Below are positions 43,817 through 54,348 of a DNA stretch of 64,000 bases, piece after piece. Position 1 is the first letter of the stretch; the number at the start of each line of letters is the position of its first letter. The translations under genes were made by a program, and so were the position numbers. The notes beneath the pieces are model-generated. The model did not search any database and had not been told where the DNA came from. It saw only the letters and a list, made by a program, of their open reading frames with translations. This DNA comes from Arcuatula senhousia (taxonomy: Eukaryota > Mollusca > Bivalvia > Mytilida > Mytilidae), in contig OZ020311.1 of assembly GCA_963971305.1 (NCBI GenBank), positions 5,332,001-5,396,000 on the forward strand, given 5' to 3'.

Positions 43817-44629
43817 GTGGCATCAGCCGAAACATTTGAAGATGAAAAAGAGAAGGGACACGATAAGTTTACTCTGCGAAGATTCGGAGTAAACATGGCA
43901 TTTAAACCTGACACTTATAATGGATTGGGAGACTGGGAGGAATATATTTTACACTTTGAACTATGTACCAAAATCGGAAAATGGACTGATAAAGAGAAGA
44001 CACTTATACTAGGGATATCATTAACAGAACAAGCAAGAACGTTTTATACTGGATTACAGAAGACAGATAGGGAAGACTACGATTTATTAAGGAAGAAACT
44101 GGAGAAAAGATTTGGAGAAACAAGAAAAGGACAAATCCTAAAATGGAGACGGGAATTCGAAAACAGAAGACGAAATTTCGGAGAATCCATTACATCACTT
44201 GCAGACGATTTACGCTTGTTATCTAGAAGGGCCTACGGTAATTTTGACGTCAACACACAAGAATCTTTAGCATTGGATCAGATATATAAATCAGTGAAAC
44301 CAGAAATAAAAGTTCGCTGTTTTGATCGGAATTGCAAGACGTTAGAAGATGCTATTGAAGTAATAGAGACACATGAAGAAATAATAAATAACCACAAAGA
44401 AAGCACAAGAACTATTTATTCAACACACAAAAAGAACGATTGTCAAACAGAATCGAGTAATAGAAACTTGAAAAAGAAAAGTTATGTTGACAGCAAACCC
44501 CTAACAGAAGAGAAGACTCATAGAAGGCCCACGAACAAACAACACAAAGGAAGTAAAAGATGTTTTATTTGCAATTTATTTGGCCATTTCAAGAGGAATT
44601 GTCCATACCTTATGCTTAAAAGAAAGTAG
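43817..44629 (+). CDS. Gag protein of the LTR retrotransposon
   Basis: The frame is open from 43817; the first ATG is at 43895 (MAFKPDTYNGLGDWEEY), and the upstream GTG at 43817 may replace a lost start. The FKPDTYNG...W-EY-LHFE block is typical of Ty3/gypsy capsid N-terminal domains, followed by a helical LLRKKLEKRF region and L-DDLRLLSRRAY. The C-terminus is basic with one CCHC zinc knuckle, CFICNLFGHFKRNC (C-x2-C-x4-H-x4-C), then a stop. It would assemble the particle and bind RNA. There is no frame leading into pol. Confidence 0.85.
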   Translation: MASAETFEDEKEKGHDKFTLRRFGVNMAFKPDTYNGLGDWEEYILHFELCTKIGKWTDKEKTLILGISLTEQARTFYTGLQKTDREDYDLLRKKLEKRFGETRKGQILKWRREFENRRRNFGESITSLADDLRLLSRRAYGNFDVNTQESLALDQIYKSVKPEIKVRCFDRNCKTLEDAIEVIETHEEIINNHKESTRTIYSTHKKNDCQTESSNRNLKKKSYVDSKPLTEEKTHRRPTNKQHKGSKRCFICNLFGHFKRNCPYLMLKRK

Positions 44630-45955
44630 CAGTAACTTTCCAGCATAAAACTCATATATTTAGAAGAGAAAATAGATGACTACCTTGAAGCACACCTTCA
44701 CCAGACGGAATTTTAGAACTAGAGAGGTCCAGCTCAGAATCGAATTATAAATTATATTTCGGGGGAATAAATAGGGAAATTTTGGAATTCTTAATGCTAG
44801 TATCTAGCAGGAGTTTTCGAAGTTTGAGGACTAAAGGGAATTTAAAGAAACATTTATAGAAATTGGAACATTTTGCGGAAAATCGAGATTTTACTTTTAC
44901 TACGGAAGTGCAAGAAGACCTTTTAGAAGGAAAAAGTAACAATAAGAACATACTCATGAAATGAGGACAATAAAGCAAGAAAGGCGATCAATATGAAGAT
45001 AACATCACCTGGAAAGGACACATGGTGGAATGTTCGGGGATTGTCTATTGGAAAATCGTGCGCACGTACTCAGGTATAAAGAGGCATACCTGTGGCCGGG
45101 CAGATTAATTTTCTGTCTGGTAGGTTAGGACTGGCTTGATCACCCAGTGGCTAACCAACCTTAGTCAAAATGTGGACTAAGTACCAATAGATAAGTCGCC
45201 CAGGAAAGACCATGGAGGGTTTCTTTCAGGAAGAGTAGGACGAGATGAATCCACAACAAAACAAGAGATCCCTGGATTATCTGGCTGATACCATCTGATG
45301 CTATTTAAGGAAAAAGAAACACCTGACAAGATTGAATGTTAGAACATGGAGAATCAAAAAGAGACACCAAGGCAAATACCAAGTGAAGCTCAGTGACACC
45401 TATACCTGAATGCCAATATGAATAAAGTAATGTCCGAAGCGGAGAAATAACTAACACAATTGGTTTTATATTATTTTATTTGAATGACAATTAAGGATCA
45501 TACTTACCATTCCATCACCTGCTGTAGTTGATGATAATTAGAAACATAAAATTTTATTGGAGATGACAAAATGCTTTAGATAAATTTGAAAAAAAACATT
45601 GGATAATCTAAGAAATGCGTCTTTTCTCACACCATGAAGATGCCTGAAAAAGAAAACATTGTAATGATGAAATTTCTATTTACTACATGTAGTCATTGAG
45701 CATGAAGACAAAATCCAAGAACTGTAAAAATAGGATGAAGGAAGGAAATCGGCAGCCAATTTAGTCGGAATAGAAATCAAAGCACTTCCAGCACTGTGAA
45801 CACCTGTGACATCAACAATGATTATTGACATGATTAAGATGAAAGTAGAAGATCGCCATTTTAACAGCAAAGAAGATAAAGATGATATAAGGAACCAGGG
45901 ACATATTTTGAAGACCAGAGAGAAGATAAGGTGGATTGATTATGGATAAACATAA
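44630..45955 (+). other. LTR element interior after gag, no pol seen
   Basis: Both strands carry frequent stops. I looked for protease (DTGA/DSGA), RT (YxDD), RNase H and integrase (HHCC, DDE) patterns and found none. The region could be degraded pol, foreign sequence or spacer that keeps the RNA at packaging length. Confidence 0.55.
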
Positions 45956-46350
45956 GTTGTAGTGGTCAGGAAGACCACGAGTTGTAGTGGTCAGGAGCAC
46001 CACGAGTTGTAGTGGTCAGGAGCACCACGAGTTGTAGTGGTCAGGAGAACCACGAGTTGAAGTGGTCAGGAGCACCACGAGTTGTAGTGGTCAGGAGCAC
46101 CACGAGTTGTAGTGGTTAGGAGAACCACGAGTTGTAGTGGTCAGGAGCACCACGAGTTGTAGTGGTCAGAAGCACCATGAGTTGTAGTGGTCAGGAGAAC
46201 CACGAGTTGTAGTGGTCAGGAGCACCACGAAATGTAGTGGTCAGGAGCACCACGAGTTGTAGTGGTCAGGAGAACCACGAGTTGTAATGGTCAGGAGCAC
46301 CACGAGTTGTAGTGGTCAGGAGCACCATGAGTTGTAGTGGTCAGGAGAAT
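45956..46350 (+). repeat. 25-bp tandem repeat with built-in hairpin
   Basis: About 15-16 units of GTTGTAGTGGTCAGGAGCAC followed by CACGA. Each unit contains GTGGT and ACCAC separated by seven bases, so each could form a small stem-loop in RNA. Some units have GAACCAC in place of GCACCAC. Related looser units (TTCTGTAGTGGTAGGC) continue to about 46590. Confidence 0.9.
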
Positions 46351-46956
46351 CACGTGCACAGTTGTGTACCAGAAGAGGCAAGTAACCACGAAAGTTCTGT
46401 AGTGGTAGGCTTGTATTGTGGATTAAGGGAACCATGAATGTTCTGTAGTGGTTGCCCTGGGTGGTCAGGAGCTCCACTGGTGTAGCTAAAGAAGCAGTTG
46501 AGACAAGTAACCATGAATGTTCTGTAGTGGTAGACTTGTACATTTGAAATTTGGGCACCACGAATGTTCTGTAGTGGTAGGCCCGTAGAGCCAGGAGAAT
46601 GTGCTAATGCTGAACCAGGACAACAGCAGCCTCAGGAGTATAGGGAGAATCATGAGGAATCACACAGCCATGAGAAAAAAAATCGGGAGGATCCCATCAT
46701 CCAGATGGAGAAGTAGTCATGAACATATAGAAGGGCTTGGATAAGCCAAAAACACCAGGAACCAGGAGATCGAACCATAGATACTTTCAGGAACAGGAAC
46801 TGGAGGATAGACAGGTCAATCAGAAGGGAAAAGTAAGGAGGAGTGATGGACAAGCAATACTAGAAAAGATAAGACCTGACATGAGTTACGAGTTTTCATT
46901 ATGAACCTGATGTCAGCATTAACTTAGGAGGCTGGAAGCAGAAGACGAGGGAGAAG

Positions 46957-47169
46957 ATGATGAACATTAACTTGAGGACAGAAGATGAAAACAAAGATGA
47001 CAAGCATTTATATGATGACCATGAGCAAGATGAAGATACTGATGTTGGAACAGACAATGAAGATGAAGAGACAGACAACATAGACAATGAAGATGAAGAT
47101 AGCGACTATGAAAACAATGAACAATTTAATGACATTATATGTATTGTAATATTTCTGATTTTGCATTGA
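46957..47169 (+). other. Acidic open frame before the polypurine tract
   Basis: A 70-aa frame, nearly all Asp, Glu and Asn up to a hydrophobic end (IICIVIFLILH). It arises from GATGAAGA-type purine-rich DNA. Whether it is translated is unknown; it has no recognised domain, and low complexity makes it a weak gene candidate. Confidence 0.3.
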
Positions 47170-47191
47170 ATTCAGGAGAATTCATTTTATT

Positions 47192-47204
47192 AAGTTGGGG
47201 GGAG
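47192..47204 (+). promoter_or_regulatory. Polypurine tract
   Basis: AAGTTGGGGGGAG directly before the 3' LTR, in the place where plus-strand DNA synthesis of LTR retrotransposons is primed. Confidence 0.8.
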
Positions 47205-49046
47205 TGTAAGAAACAGGGTTTCTTATTATCAGACCTTTTTCACCCTGTTTAAGTATTTTATAACCTGGTTCATGAGATGTCATTTAGCACATGAATTATG
47301 TGTTGCAATAATAATTTTGTTAAGCATCAGTCAGAGTAATAGGGAGATAATAATCTTGATTTAGTTTGTCAATGTTTTTGCACAATGTGAAACCAAGTTT
47401 GAGACCTGTACCATGGTTTATTTTTATAGTTTTACCTTTTCAATTATGGATCTATTGTTAAGGCACATTTTCATGCCAATGATATGATGCCTGTTCATAT
47501 TTTATTGCTAGGAAGTCTTTTATAAAGCAGAAACAAGTCATGTTCATTTTTGTTGACATTTCGCCGGCTAAAATCATATGGGGAATGAAACGTATTTGAA
47601 GATATTAACATTGCACTTTATAAAGTTATTTTGTCGATCGAGTGTCACTCTAAAGATACCAAAAGTAAATCAATAATTTATAGACTGCCGGCCGCTCATT
47701 TTATGAAGTAATTGAAGGGCAAATAAGGAACTATTTTATGTCGTATTTTTGACAACTTGAGTGAATTATTTTATGTATTGTTACGCACGTCAAAAGTGGT
47801 GTCGGGACGTTAATCTAACGTTTCTGGGAGAAATTTATATATCAATCAACTTCAGGATTAAACTAGAGTAAAAGGGCAAGCAGAGGACAAGCCCGGGCAA
47901 CCAATTTATTTAGATCTGACGTCTCTTGGATCACTATAGTTCCGGCTACGGAAAAAGGACAAACGCTGATTGGTTGATGACGTCATGTGACGTCGCAGAC
48001 TTGTATAAAAGCGAGCGAGCACTTCACAATGGCAGATAGCTGAACGTCTCTCCAGCGGCAAACAGCACATTGGAACAAGGAACGTAAGGGACGGTGCTTT
48101 GGATAGAAGACCACAAGACGTTTACATTAGAGGATCATATGGAAACATTTATACAAAAGAAACTATCAAGGGAATTATTAGCGTAACGTCAATATTATGC
48201 TAATCCAGCAGAAATAGCCGGGAGCAAGCTGTCACACATTGGATCTTTTACTTGGAAGACGCTAGGAACATAGGATCTCGGGACCTTCACTCGGAGGACT
48301 TCTAGGAACATTGGATCTTAGACTTGGGACCTTTACTTGGAGGACGCTAGGAACATTGGATCTTTGGCTTTGGACCTTTACTTTGAGGATGCTAGGAACA
48401 TTGGATCTTTGGCTTTGGACCTTTACTTGGAGGACGCTAGGAACATTGGATCATGGACTCGGAACCTTTACCCTGATGACGCTAGAACACAAGCCACCAA
48501 GCATTGGATCTTGGACTCGGAACTTTTACTTGGATTATTGGATAAGGAAACTTTAGGACATGGACTCATGATCATTAGCTGTCAGAGGACTAGAACATAA
48601 AGGACTTCTGGACAAGGGACTCTCAATTAGAAAACAAAGAAATCACATAAATTTGTAACAGATGTTATTTGTTCAATAAGGAAGACGGATCCATAGCTTT
48701 ATCTCGGGGTTTGGAATAACTGGACACACAAGACTTTAGGAAGGAAAGGAACCCTAATAGAAGAATGCCGCTGCCGCTGGGGAGGACGACCTAACCCATG
48801 GAACCAACATGCGCTATCTCCCAACACGTCGGACACCACCTTTGACTATTTCATGTCATATTGTAAACTGTTTGGATATACATGTCAACATAATCAACGT
48901 TAATAAATAATCATTTGTTTGAATTACAGTCTCCATTATCTTTAAAGCCACTTGTCATACTCCACAAGTTAGTACGATTATTGGTCCTATCATTCGTAAA
49001 CCGCCACGGTCGTGTTGCGGACAGGGCACGGCCGAGGTGGCTTACA
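47205..49046 (+). repeat. 3' LTR
   Basis: 1842 bp, the same length as the 5' LTR. By eye it differs at about five positions (for example TTATTATCAG against TTATTGTCAG at the start). It is followed by ATAT, the target duplication. Confidence 0.9.
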
Positions 49047-49774
49047 ATATATTGTAACGAACAAACCTCAACAGAAGCGTAAACCATCATGGAATTTTTC
49101 AAAATGAAAATTAAAACAAAATTTACCACGTCTGACACGCCATTCATCTATTTCTCACCAGAAACACTCTAGCCAAAGTGTGAGAAGGATGTATAAATAT
49201 AAAATGCAGAGAACATTAATACCCAAAACTTGTGATTTGGAACTCAAACATGTCTGAAATCAACTTATGCTCAAGACAGAGAAAAACGATATTTTTAACA
49301 AATCTATATATTACAATTTTATCCCATGATGTATTACTTCTGACAAAAGTGTATGAGTCCTGTTACGCCTTTTCAGTTGGTCTTGAACAGTCACTGCATA
49401 ATCTTTTAAGATACAGTTAGGAAGCAACAATTTAATTTTAGAGGGATATGGACATTTTTTATCCGCCTTTTTATGTTCAGAAATATCTTAGCCTTGACTT
49501 TTTGTTAAAATTACCCTGATTATTTTAGCAAAAAACTGCATCCTTCCATTTATTTTATTTCAAAATACTGGTCTGCTTTTTATTTCTAGACTATGGCATT
49601 CTGCCTTTTTTCATATTTCACCATAGCCACCCCCAAATCAAATGGCCGCTTACTAAAAAAAAAACCTGGCACTACATGTTAAATGTCGTAAAAATGTATA
49701 TTAAATGTTAGATATTGCACTAAGGGTACTGAAAGTAAATACACCGTCCATATATTTGGCTTTGATCATTTCAG
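49047..49774 (+). other. Copy C intron, final part
   Basis: Matches 14527-15262 of copy B and ends TTTGATCATTTCAG, the splice acceptor. A 62-63 aa open frame is common to both copies (49232-49420 and 14714-14905) but has no domain and is not needed for the reading frame. Confidence 0.6.
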
Positions 49775-51202
49775 ATAAAAGAACAAAACTTATGTACACA
49801 CATGCCGAGCTTTATCAACTTCGAGTTCATGGTAGAATACAGCCTCATTGTGCCTGACAATTTTACAGAAACGGAAGTCCGACAGATGGCGCTATTAACC
49901 TTGTGGATCAAGGAAATACCAAAGTTAACAGAAGTGATTTCTATGACGTACATAAACCCGGTTTTAAATCTTAACAATACTGTTAAAATTACCACTGTCA
50001 TGAAAATTTTCAAACGATCGTTTGAAAAAGAAATATTAAAATTAAAAGCGGATTTAATATCTCAAAACATCGTTATTACAGTTCAAGATAACAAATCAAG
50101 TTATACAGTGAAAGCGCATGGTCCAGAAACTATTACTTCAGATACTGCGTTTAATCAGGACGTGCAGAAATCATCGATCTTTTCTGGATCCAAACTCTTG
50201 AATTATCATAGAATATATGATTTAATCATTCTAAGTGATATATCTGTCAAAAAATTTTGTTATAAGCCAATCATTCGAACCAGAAGGCTAAAGAACAAAG
50301 CATTAGAAGTTTACAACTTACAATGTGAAAAACATCCAAGAAACTCGACAAGCATTTCCATTTTTGATGTATTGACCTACATTTTATGCAGCATTTCGGT
50401 CCTGTCTCTGATTATCCTGGTCGTTTTCAATAGGAGGCACAAACTATATGTTGATGTCCCTTCTTCAAATACAGAGAACATAGCAGTGTCATTGATGTTG
50501 GCGAATATTCTCTTCATGGCTGGAATAAGAGCTCCAAAAATCTACAAGATATGCTACATAATAAGCATTCTTCTACGTTATGTTTGGTTAGCTACTTTCT
50601 CGTTTACAACTCTTGCTGTTATCTATATCGTTTCAACGTTGCTCAGAATGAAAGCGAGGCGGATTCCGACCAGAAATATCAAATCAAAGGAGAGAAAGGT
50701 GATGACAGTAGTGGGATTACTGATACCGTTATTAATTGTTGGCCCAGCAGTAGCTATCGACCATGTCGGTCCGGCTTATCTGTCTCCGGGCTATGACCAA
50801 GTTGATTGTTTCCCGACCATGTATCCTGGTAATGTTCTCTTTTTTACTGGTCCCATCATGGCATCGATTTTCATAAATACAGTCTGCTTACTTTTGATCG
50901 TAATAAAATTACAAGTAATGAGCATGGAAATAAGTCAGATCCGTCGATCGCCCACATATGATGACGCAAAAATGTACCTCCGAATGTTGGTGTTATCTGG
51001 AATCTTTTGGACCACCGGTTTGCTAGCAGTACTTTATCAACTTGAATGGTTGGACTACATTTTCACCTTCACCTGCGGGCTTCATGGATTTTTCATATCG
51101 ATCGCAAATTTAACAACCCGGCGGGCAACAAGTAACAGGAAGCAGATGAAACTGTCCACCCCTATTAGAAAGTTTACATCCTCCACCGAGATGACCACTT
51201 AG
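49775..51202 (+). CDS. Somatomedin-B/7TM receptor, copy C, exon 2
   Basis: 475 aa, in frame with exon 1 at 27117-28175. Same topology as copy B: about 175 extracellular residues without a GPS motif, seven hydrophobic segments, TM6 with FWTTGLLAVLYQL, TM7 with CGLHGFFISIAN, short Ser/Thr-rich tail. The 5' half carries B-type residues (INPVLNLNN, KKFCYKPIIRT, NTENIAV). From about 50505 on it mostly carries A-type residues (ILFMAG, ILLRYVW, ATSNRKQMKLSTPIRK). One private change is YDQVDCFP where A and B have YDQGDCFP. Confidence 0.85.
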   Translation: MKEQNLCTHMPSFINFEFMVEYSLIVPDNFTETEVRQMALLTLWIKEIPKLTEVISMTYINPVLNLNNTVKITTVMKIFKRSFEKEILKLKADLISQNIVITVQDNKSSYTVKAHGPETITSDTAFNQDVQKSSIFSGSKLLNYHRIYDLIILSDISVKKFCYKPIIRTRRLKNKALEVYNLQCEKHPRNSTSISIFDVLTYILCSISVLSLIILVVFNRRHKLYVDVPSSNTENIAVSLMLANILFMAGIRAPKIYKICYIISILLRYVWLATFSFTTLAVIYIVSTLLRMKARRIPTRNIKSKERKVMTVVGLLIPLLIVGPAVAIDHVGPAYLSPGYDQVDCFPTMYPGNVLFFTGPIMASIFINTVCLLLIVIKLQVMSMEISQIRRSPTYDDAKMYLRMLVLSGIFWTTGLLAVLYQLEWLDYIFTFTCGLHGFFISIANLTTRRATSNRKQMKLSTPIRKFTSSTEMTT

Positions 51203-52202
51203 AACAATAGAGTCAGCTTTTGATTTTCCAAAGTGTACTGATTATTTCCGTTTAACATGTAGATAATGTTAATGTTGTATTTCATAAAATATATCTAGTT
51301 ACTGATTATACATGTCAATTTTTTACAAGAAGCAGAAGGAAAAGACAACATCAGAGTCAACAAATACGATAACAACACAAAGAAACAGACAGCATAAAAC
51401 CAACACAAACAACCAATAAGCAACCCCAACTCAAGCTGTAAAAAGAGTGAATCAATATGCTCCGGAAGTTATTAAATGCTTTTATGTGAAAGTTAACTCG
51501 ATTAACTTTTGCTAAAATATTTGAGTCCAAACAAATTTTAGAATCAGAAACTTATTCTAATATCAATAAGAAATTCCAATAGAGTCAAAATGAAAACAGC
51601 TATATGAATAAAATTTATCTGTAGTAATTTACTTCATAGCCGGAAAAGATGAATTTGTTCGAGGTCACATTTTATGTTTTGGGTAATATTTTGTATTGGT
51701 TATCTTAATGGGAAATGATTCAATGGAGTAATCTGATAGTAAAATATGCATTATTAAAAATCAGCAAGATCCTATTAAACAACACAAACAGTCTCGAATA
51801 TGTAATAAAGTTGAGTATGTTTCATGACCAAACATTATCTGGTATAGAAAACGGTTGTATAAATTTCTTATGGCGTTGTAGTTGTTCATTGCAAAACTCT
51901 TGAATCCAATTAACATTCATTTTCGTTATACATGTATTCTAGTCTGTTTCTGTTGTTCATGTTCCAAATGGTGTTTTAGTTATGTAAATTTTGTACTTAG
52001 ATGTTTACATTAAACCATTTCCCATTAAGACATTCAGAAAACAATAAGACCGAAACATGACCTTCGACATCAAACATACTCAACTTTATTACATTTTGGT
52101 AAACATACACAAAGTATACATCAACTAACAACTAAGGACAATATTTGCAAGAGCCGAAGAAGAAAAGGATTTACAAAAATACATAAAATGCAGTTTGTAT
52201 TG
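51203..52202. other. 3' flank of receptor copy C
   Basis: Related to 1275-2133 and 16691-20757 but clearly more diverged from A and B than those are from each other. It includes the worn Penelope-tail repeat at 51325-51470. No gene seen. Confidence 0.55.
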
Positions 52203-52964
52203 AAAGAAGCAGAGGTACCAATGGGGTATCCGAATATTAAAAGTCCGAAAGGGCAGAGACAAAACCAGTAAACACCAACAAGAACGGGACAAAAACAGAC
52301 AACATGTAAAACATGGAAACACAAAACAATTGAATATCAATCAACAACGCGAACTCCAGTCGAAACAAGAGTGAACTCAGGTGCTCCGGAAGAGTAAGCA
52401 GTTCCTGCTTGCTATAGCACACCCGTCGCGTTGCCAATACTCCATTCAGCGTGTCAAATCCGGTAAAGGAAGACAAAACAACACCCTATGACAAACCAAC
52501 ATCTGCACTCATCTGAGAGATCGAAATCCCATATTTGTCTATAAGTGCATGATGTCTTCCGTAAAATTTCTTGAGTGAAGACAGCAACCGAGGAGCAACA
52601 TAACCCTGTGTGAGCAATTTTTGCGTCAGACGTGTCGCTCTGCTAAGGAAATCGATGTAAGTCCCGCACGCTCTGGAGTAACGAATCAATTGAGATACGT
52701 AAACTCCATAAGCTGGAGCGGACGGAATGTTGCTACACAAGAAGGGAAAGTTGACGATTGGAAAGTTGAAGTCATCACGTTTGTCATAGAGCCTTGTTGA
52801 AAGTCTTCCTTGTGAGTCAATTTCTAGATGTAGATCTAAATATGAAGCAGACTTCCTAGAATCCGTTGTGTCCTTTTTCTCAAGCTCCTGGGGATATATG
52901 AGATAGAGAAAGTCACCAAATCGAGAATTGTTTAGTGAAAGGACATCATCAATATAACGGAACA
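52203..52964 (-). mobile_element. Penelope-like element, minus-strand family, private to unit C
   Basis: Inserted in the shared flank between TTTGTATTG and ATTTTATCC; A and B run through (near 3545 and 20873). It holds the 3' UTR (52205-52485) and the RT C-terminus, and is truncated just upstream of the YIDD motif. ATTG/ATTT-type bases at the ends do not give a clear target duplication. Confidence 0.75.
52486..52964 (-). pseudogene. Penelope-like reverse transcriptase C-terminal fragment
   Basis: The frame runs from the truncation point (FRYIDDVLSLNNSRFGDF) through SYLDLHLEID and SNIPSAPAYGVYVSQLIRYS to the stop at 52486. Continuous open frame, very close to 29909-30712. The in-frame codons upstream of the junction (53055-52965) are flank DNA, not element. 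Confidence 0.75.
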
Positions 52965-53898
52965 TTTTATCCTGTAAAACATAAATGGGTATCCATTTTA
53001 GCATTGTGATAAATATGACCCAACACATGAAATATGACCTCAAACACTTTGACACAAAAAGAAAGTAATATTTTTTTAAATCATAGAGAACAGATGTTCA
53101 TGTTCGAATATTTGAGGTAAATAGTAGTCGAATCCAATTGTATAATAGGGTATGATTATGTGAATTAGTTTGGTTTGTCAAAATCTGTTTTTATACTAGA
53201 AAAGATAAAACAAAATCTAAAGGAAGATCTAAATACTTAAAAATGAATGTCAGAACTTGGACGACAATAAAATAGATAATTAACGAAAAAAACTATTTGT
53301 AAGAAGCAAATATATAGCAAAGGGAAGATCAAATGAAAATCCTAAAAAAGATTTAAAAAACAAACAGCAGAACATACAAATCACATTCTTATATTACACT
53401 TTGACCGCAATCAGCATCGTTAAACGTAGATGATCAGGAAGGTACGTATTTCCTGCTTGCTATAGCACCCGGGGGGATTGTACTTTCTAATTTTGAGTAC
53501 GGGGACGTGCGACGTACAGCAGTTGTACAAATGGCACCCAAATAAGTACTAATACTCTAGATCTGGATGTTGATACCCAAATGAAAGTATTAATGATAAT
53601 ACATGTACTACCGCAAAAATGCACTCATTGTGGTAGCGCTAGAAACTTTGACACTTCATGCACGTGGATAATAGATTTAATCAACAAGAGATATTTTATC
53701 ATGAATTTATATACCAGAATTAATACTAATATTTTACCCAGAAAATTAATATCATATGTCAAATAAAACCTTAATAAATACAAGAAGATAAAAATGGCAC
53801 CCCAAGTAAATATTAAAAATCTAAAAATTACTCCCCAAATCTGCCACATGTCCCCGTATATCAATATATACATGTAGGAAGTAACCCCCCGTGCTATA
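52965..53898. other. Shared flank of unit C, no gene seen
   Basis: Aligned with 3550-4417 plus 6515-6655 in A. Near 53745 it carries the empty site for the Penelope element shared by A and B. No coding potential recognised. Confidence 0.5.
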
Positions 53899-54348
53899 GG
53901 GTTGAATTCAGTAAATATGCATACGTCATTAAGATCCGACCCTTTGTAGGAGAGCTTTCTGGTACGTAATTGACATCTTTGAGCTCCAGGATTGGTTGAG
54001 AATTTTTCAAATATTTTTTCAAAAAATCTCTAGTATATAAACAGACTCAAAAACATAAAAAAGTTTGATATAAAGTACATTTTGATTTTTTGCCAGTGCA
54101 TTTATTGAGGTATGGGTATTAAAGGAATTTACTGCGAAATTACAATGTTTACAAACAATGACATGTGAAAAGCCAAAATATGCCGCATAGGTATATGGTT
54201 TTATAAGTGCAAAAGAACCTCCTGCATCTTATCTTCATCGAATGAAATATGAAAGATTTGGCATTTTAAAGATGAAATTTCTATGAATTTATTTCTAAAG
54301 TTGGTAATGCATTAAATCCAATGGGGCTTTCAATACTGGATTCAACCC
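53899..54348. mobile_element. 450-bp non-autonomous TIR element, private to unit C
   Basis: Ends GGGTTGAATTCAGTA and (reverse complement) GGGTTGAATCCAGTA, a 15-bp TIR with one mismatch. TATA is duplicated at 53895-53898 and 54349-54352. Unit B has the empty site (GGGCTATAGCAC near 23998). No open frame. Confidence 0.85.

Larger units (their letters stand above)
41760..49046 (+). mobile_element. LTR retrotransposon, gag-only (large non-autonomous type)
   Basis: Two 1842-bp direct repeats start TGTAAG and end CTTACA. ATAT is duplicated at 41756-41759 and 49047-49050, and copy B has the empty site (AAAAATATATTG near 14527). A primer site follows the left LTR and a polypurine tract precedes the right LTR. 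The 3.6 kb interior holds gag but I see no protease, RT, RNase H or integrase motif in any frame. It probably uses the enzymes of a related Ty3/gypsy-type element. By eye the LTRs differ at about five positions, so insertion is recent. Confidence 0.85.
28176..49774 (+). other. Intron of receptor copy C (21.6 kb, four large insertions)
   Basis: Its non-transposon pieces (28176-28966, 31206-31357, 35267-35311, 41098-41759, 49047-49774) join up to match the 2359-bp intron of copy B almost end to end. The rest is four separate insertions: the repeat/Penelope cluster 28967-31205, the TTAA element 31358-35266, the Academ-like element 35312-41097 and the LTR element 41760-49046. Splice sites at both ends are intact. 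Confidence 0.75.
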
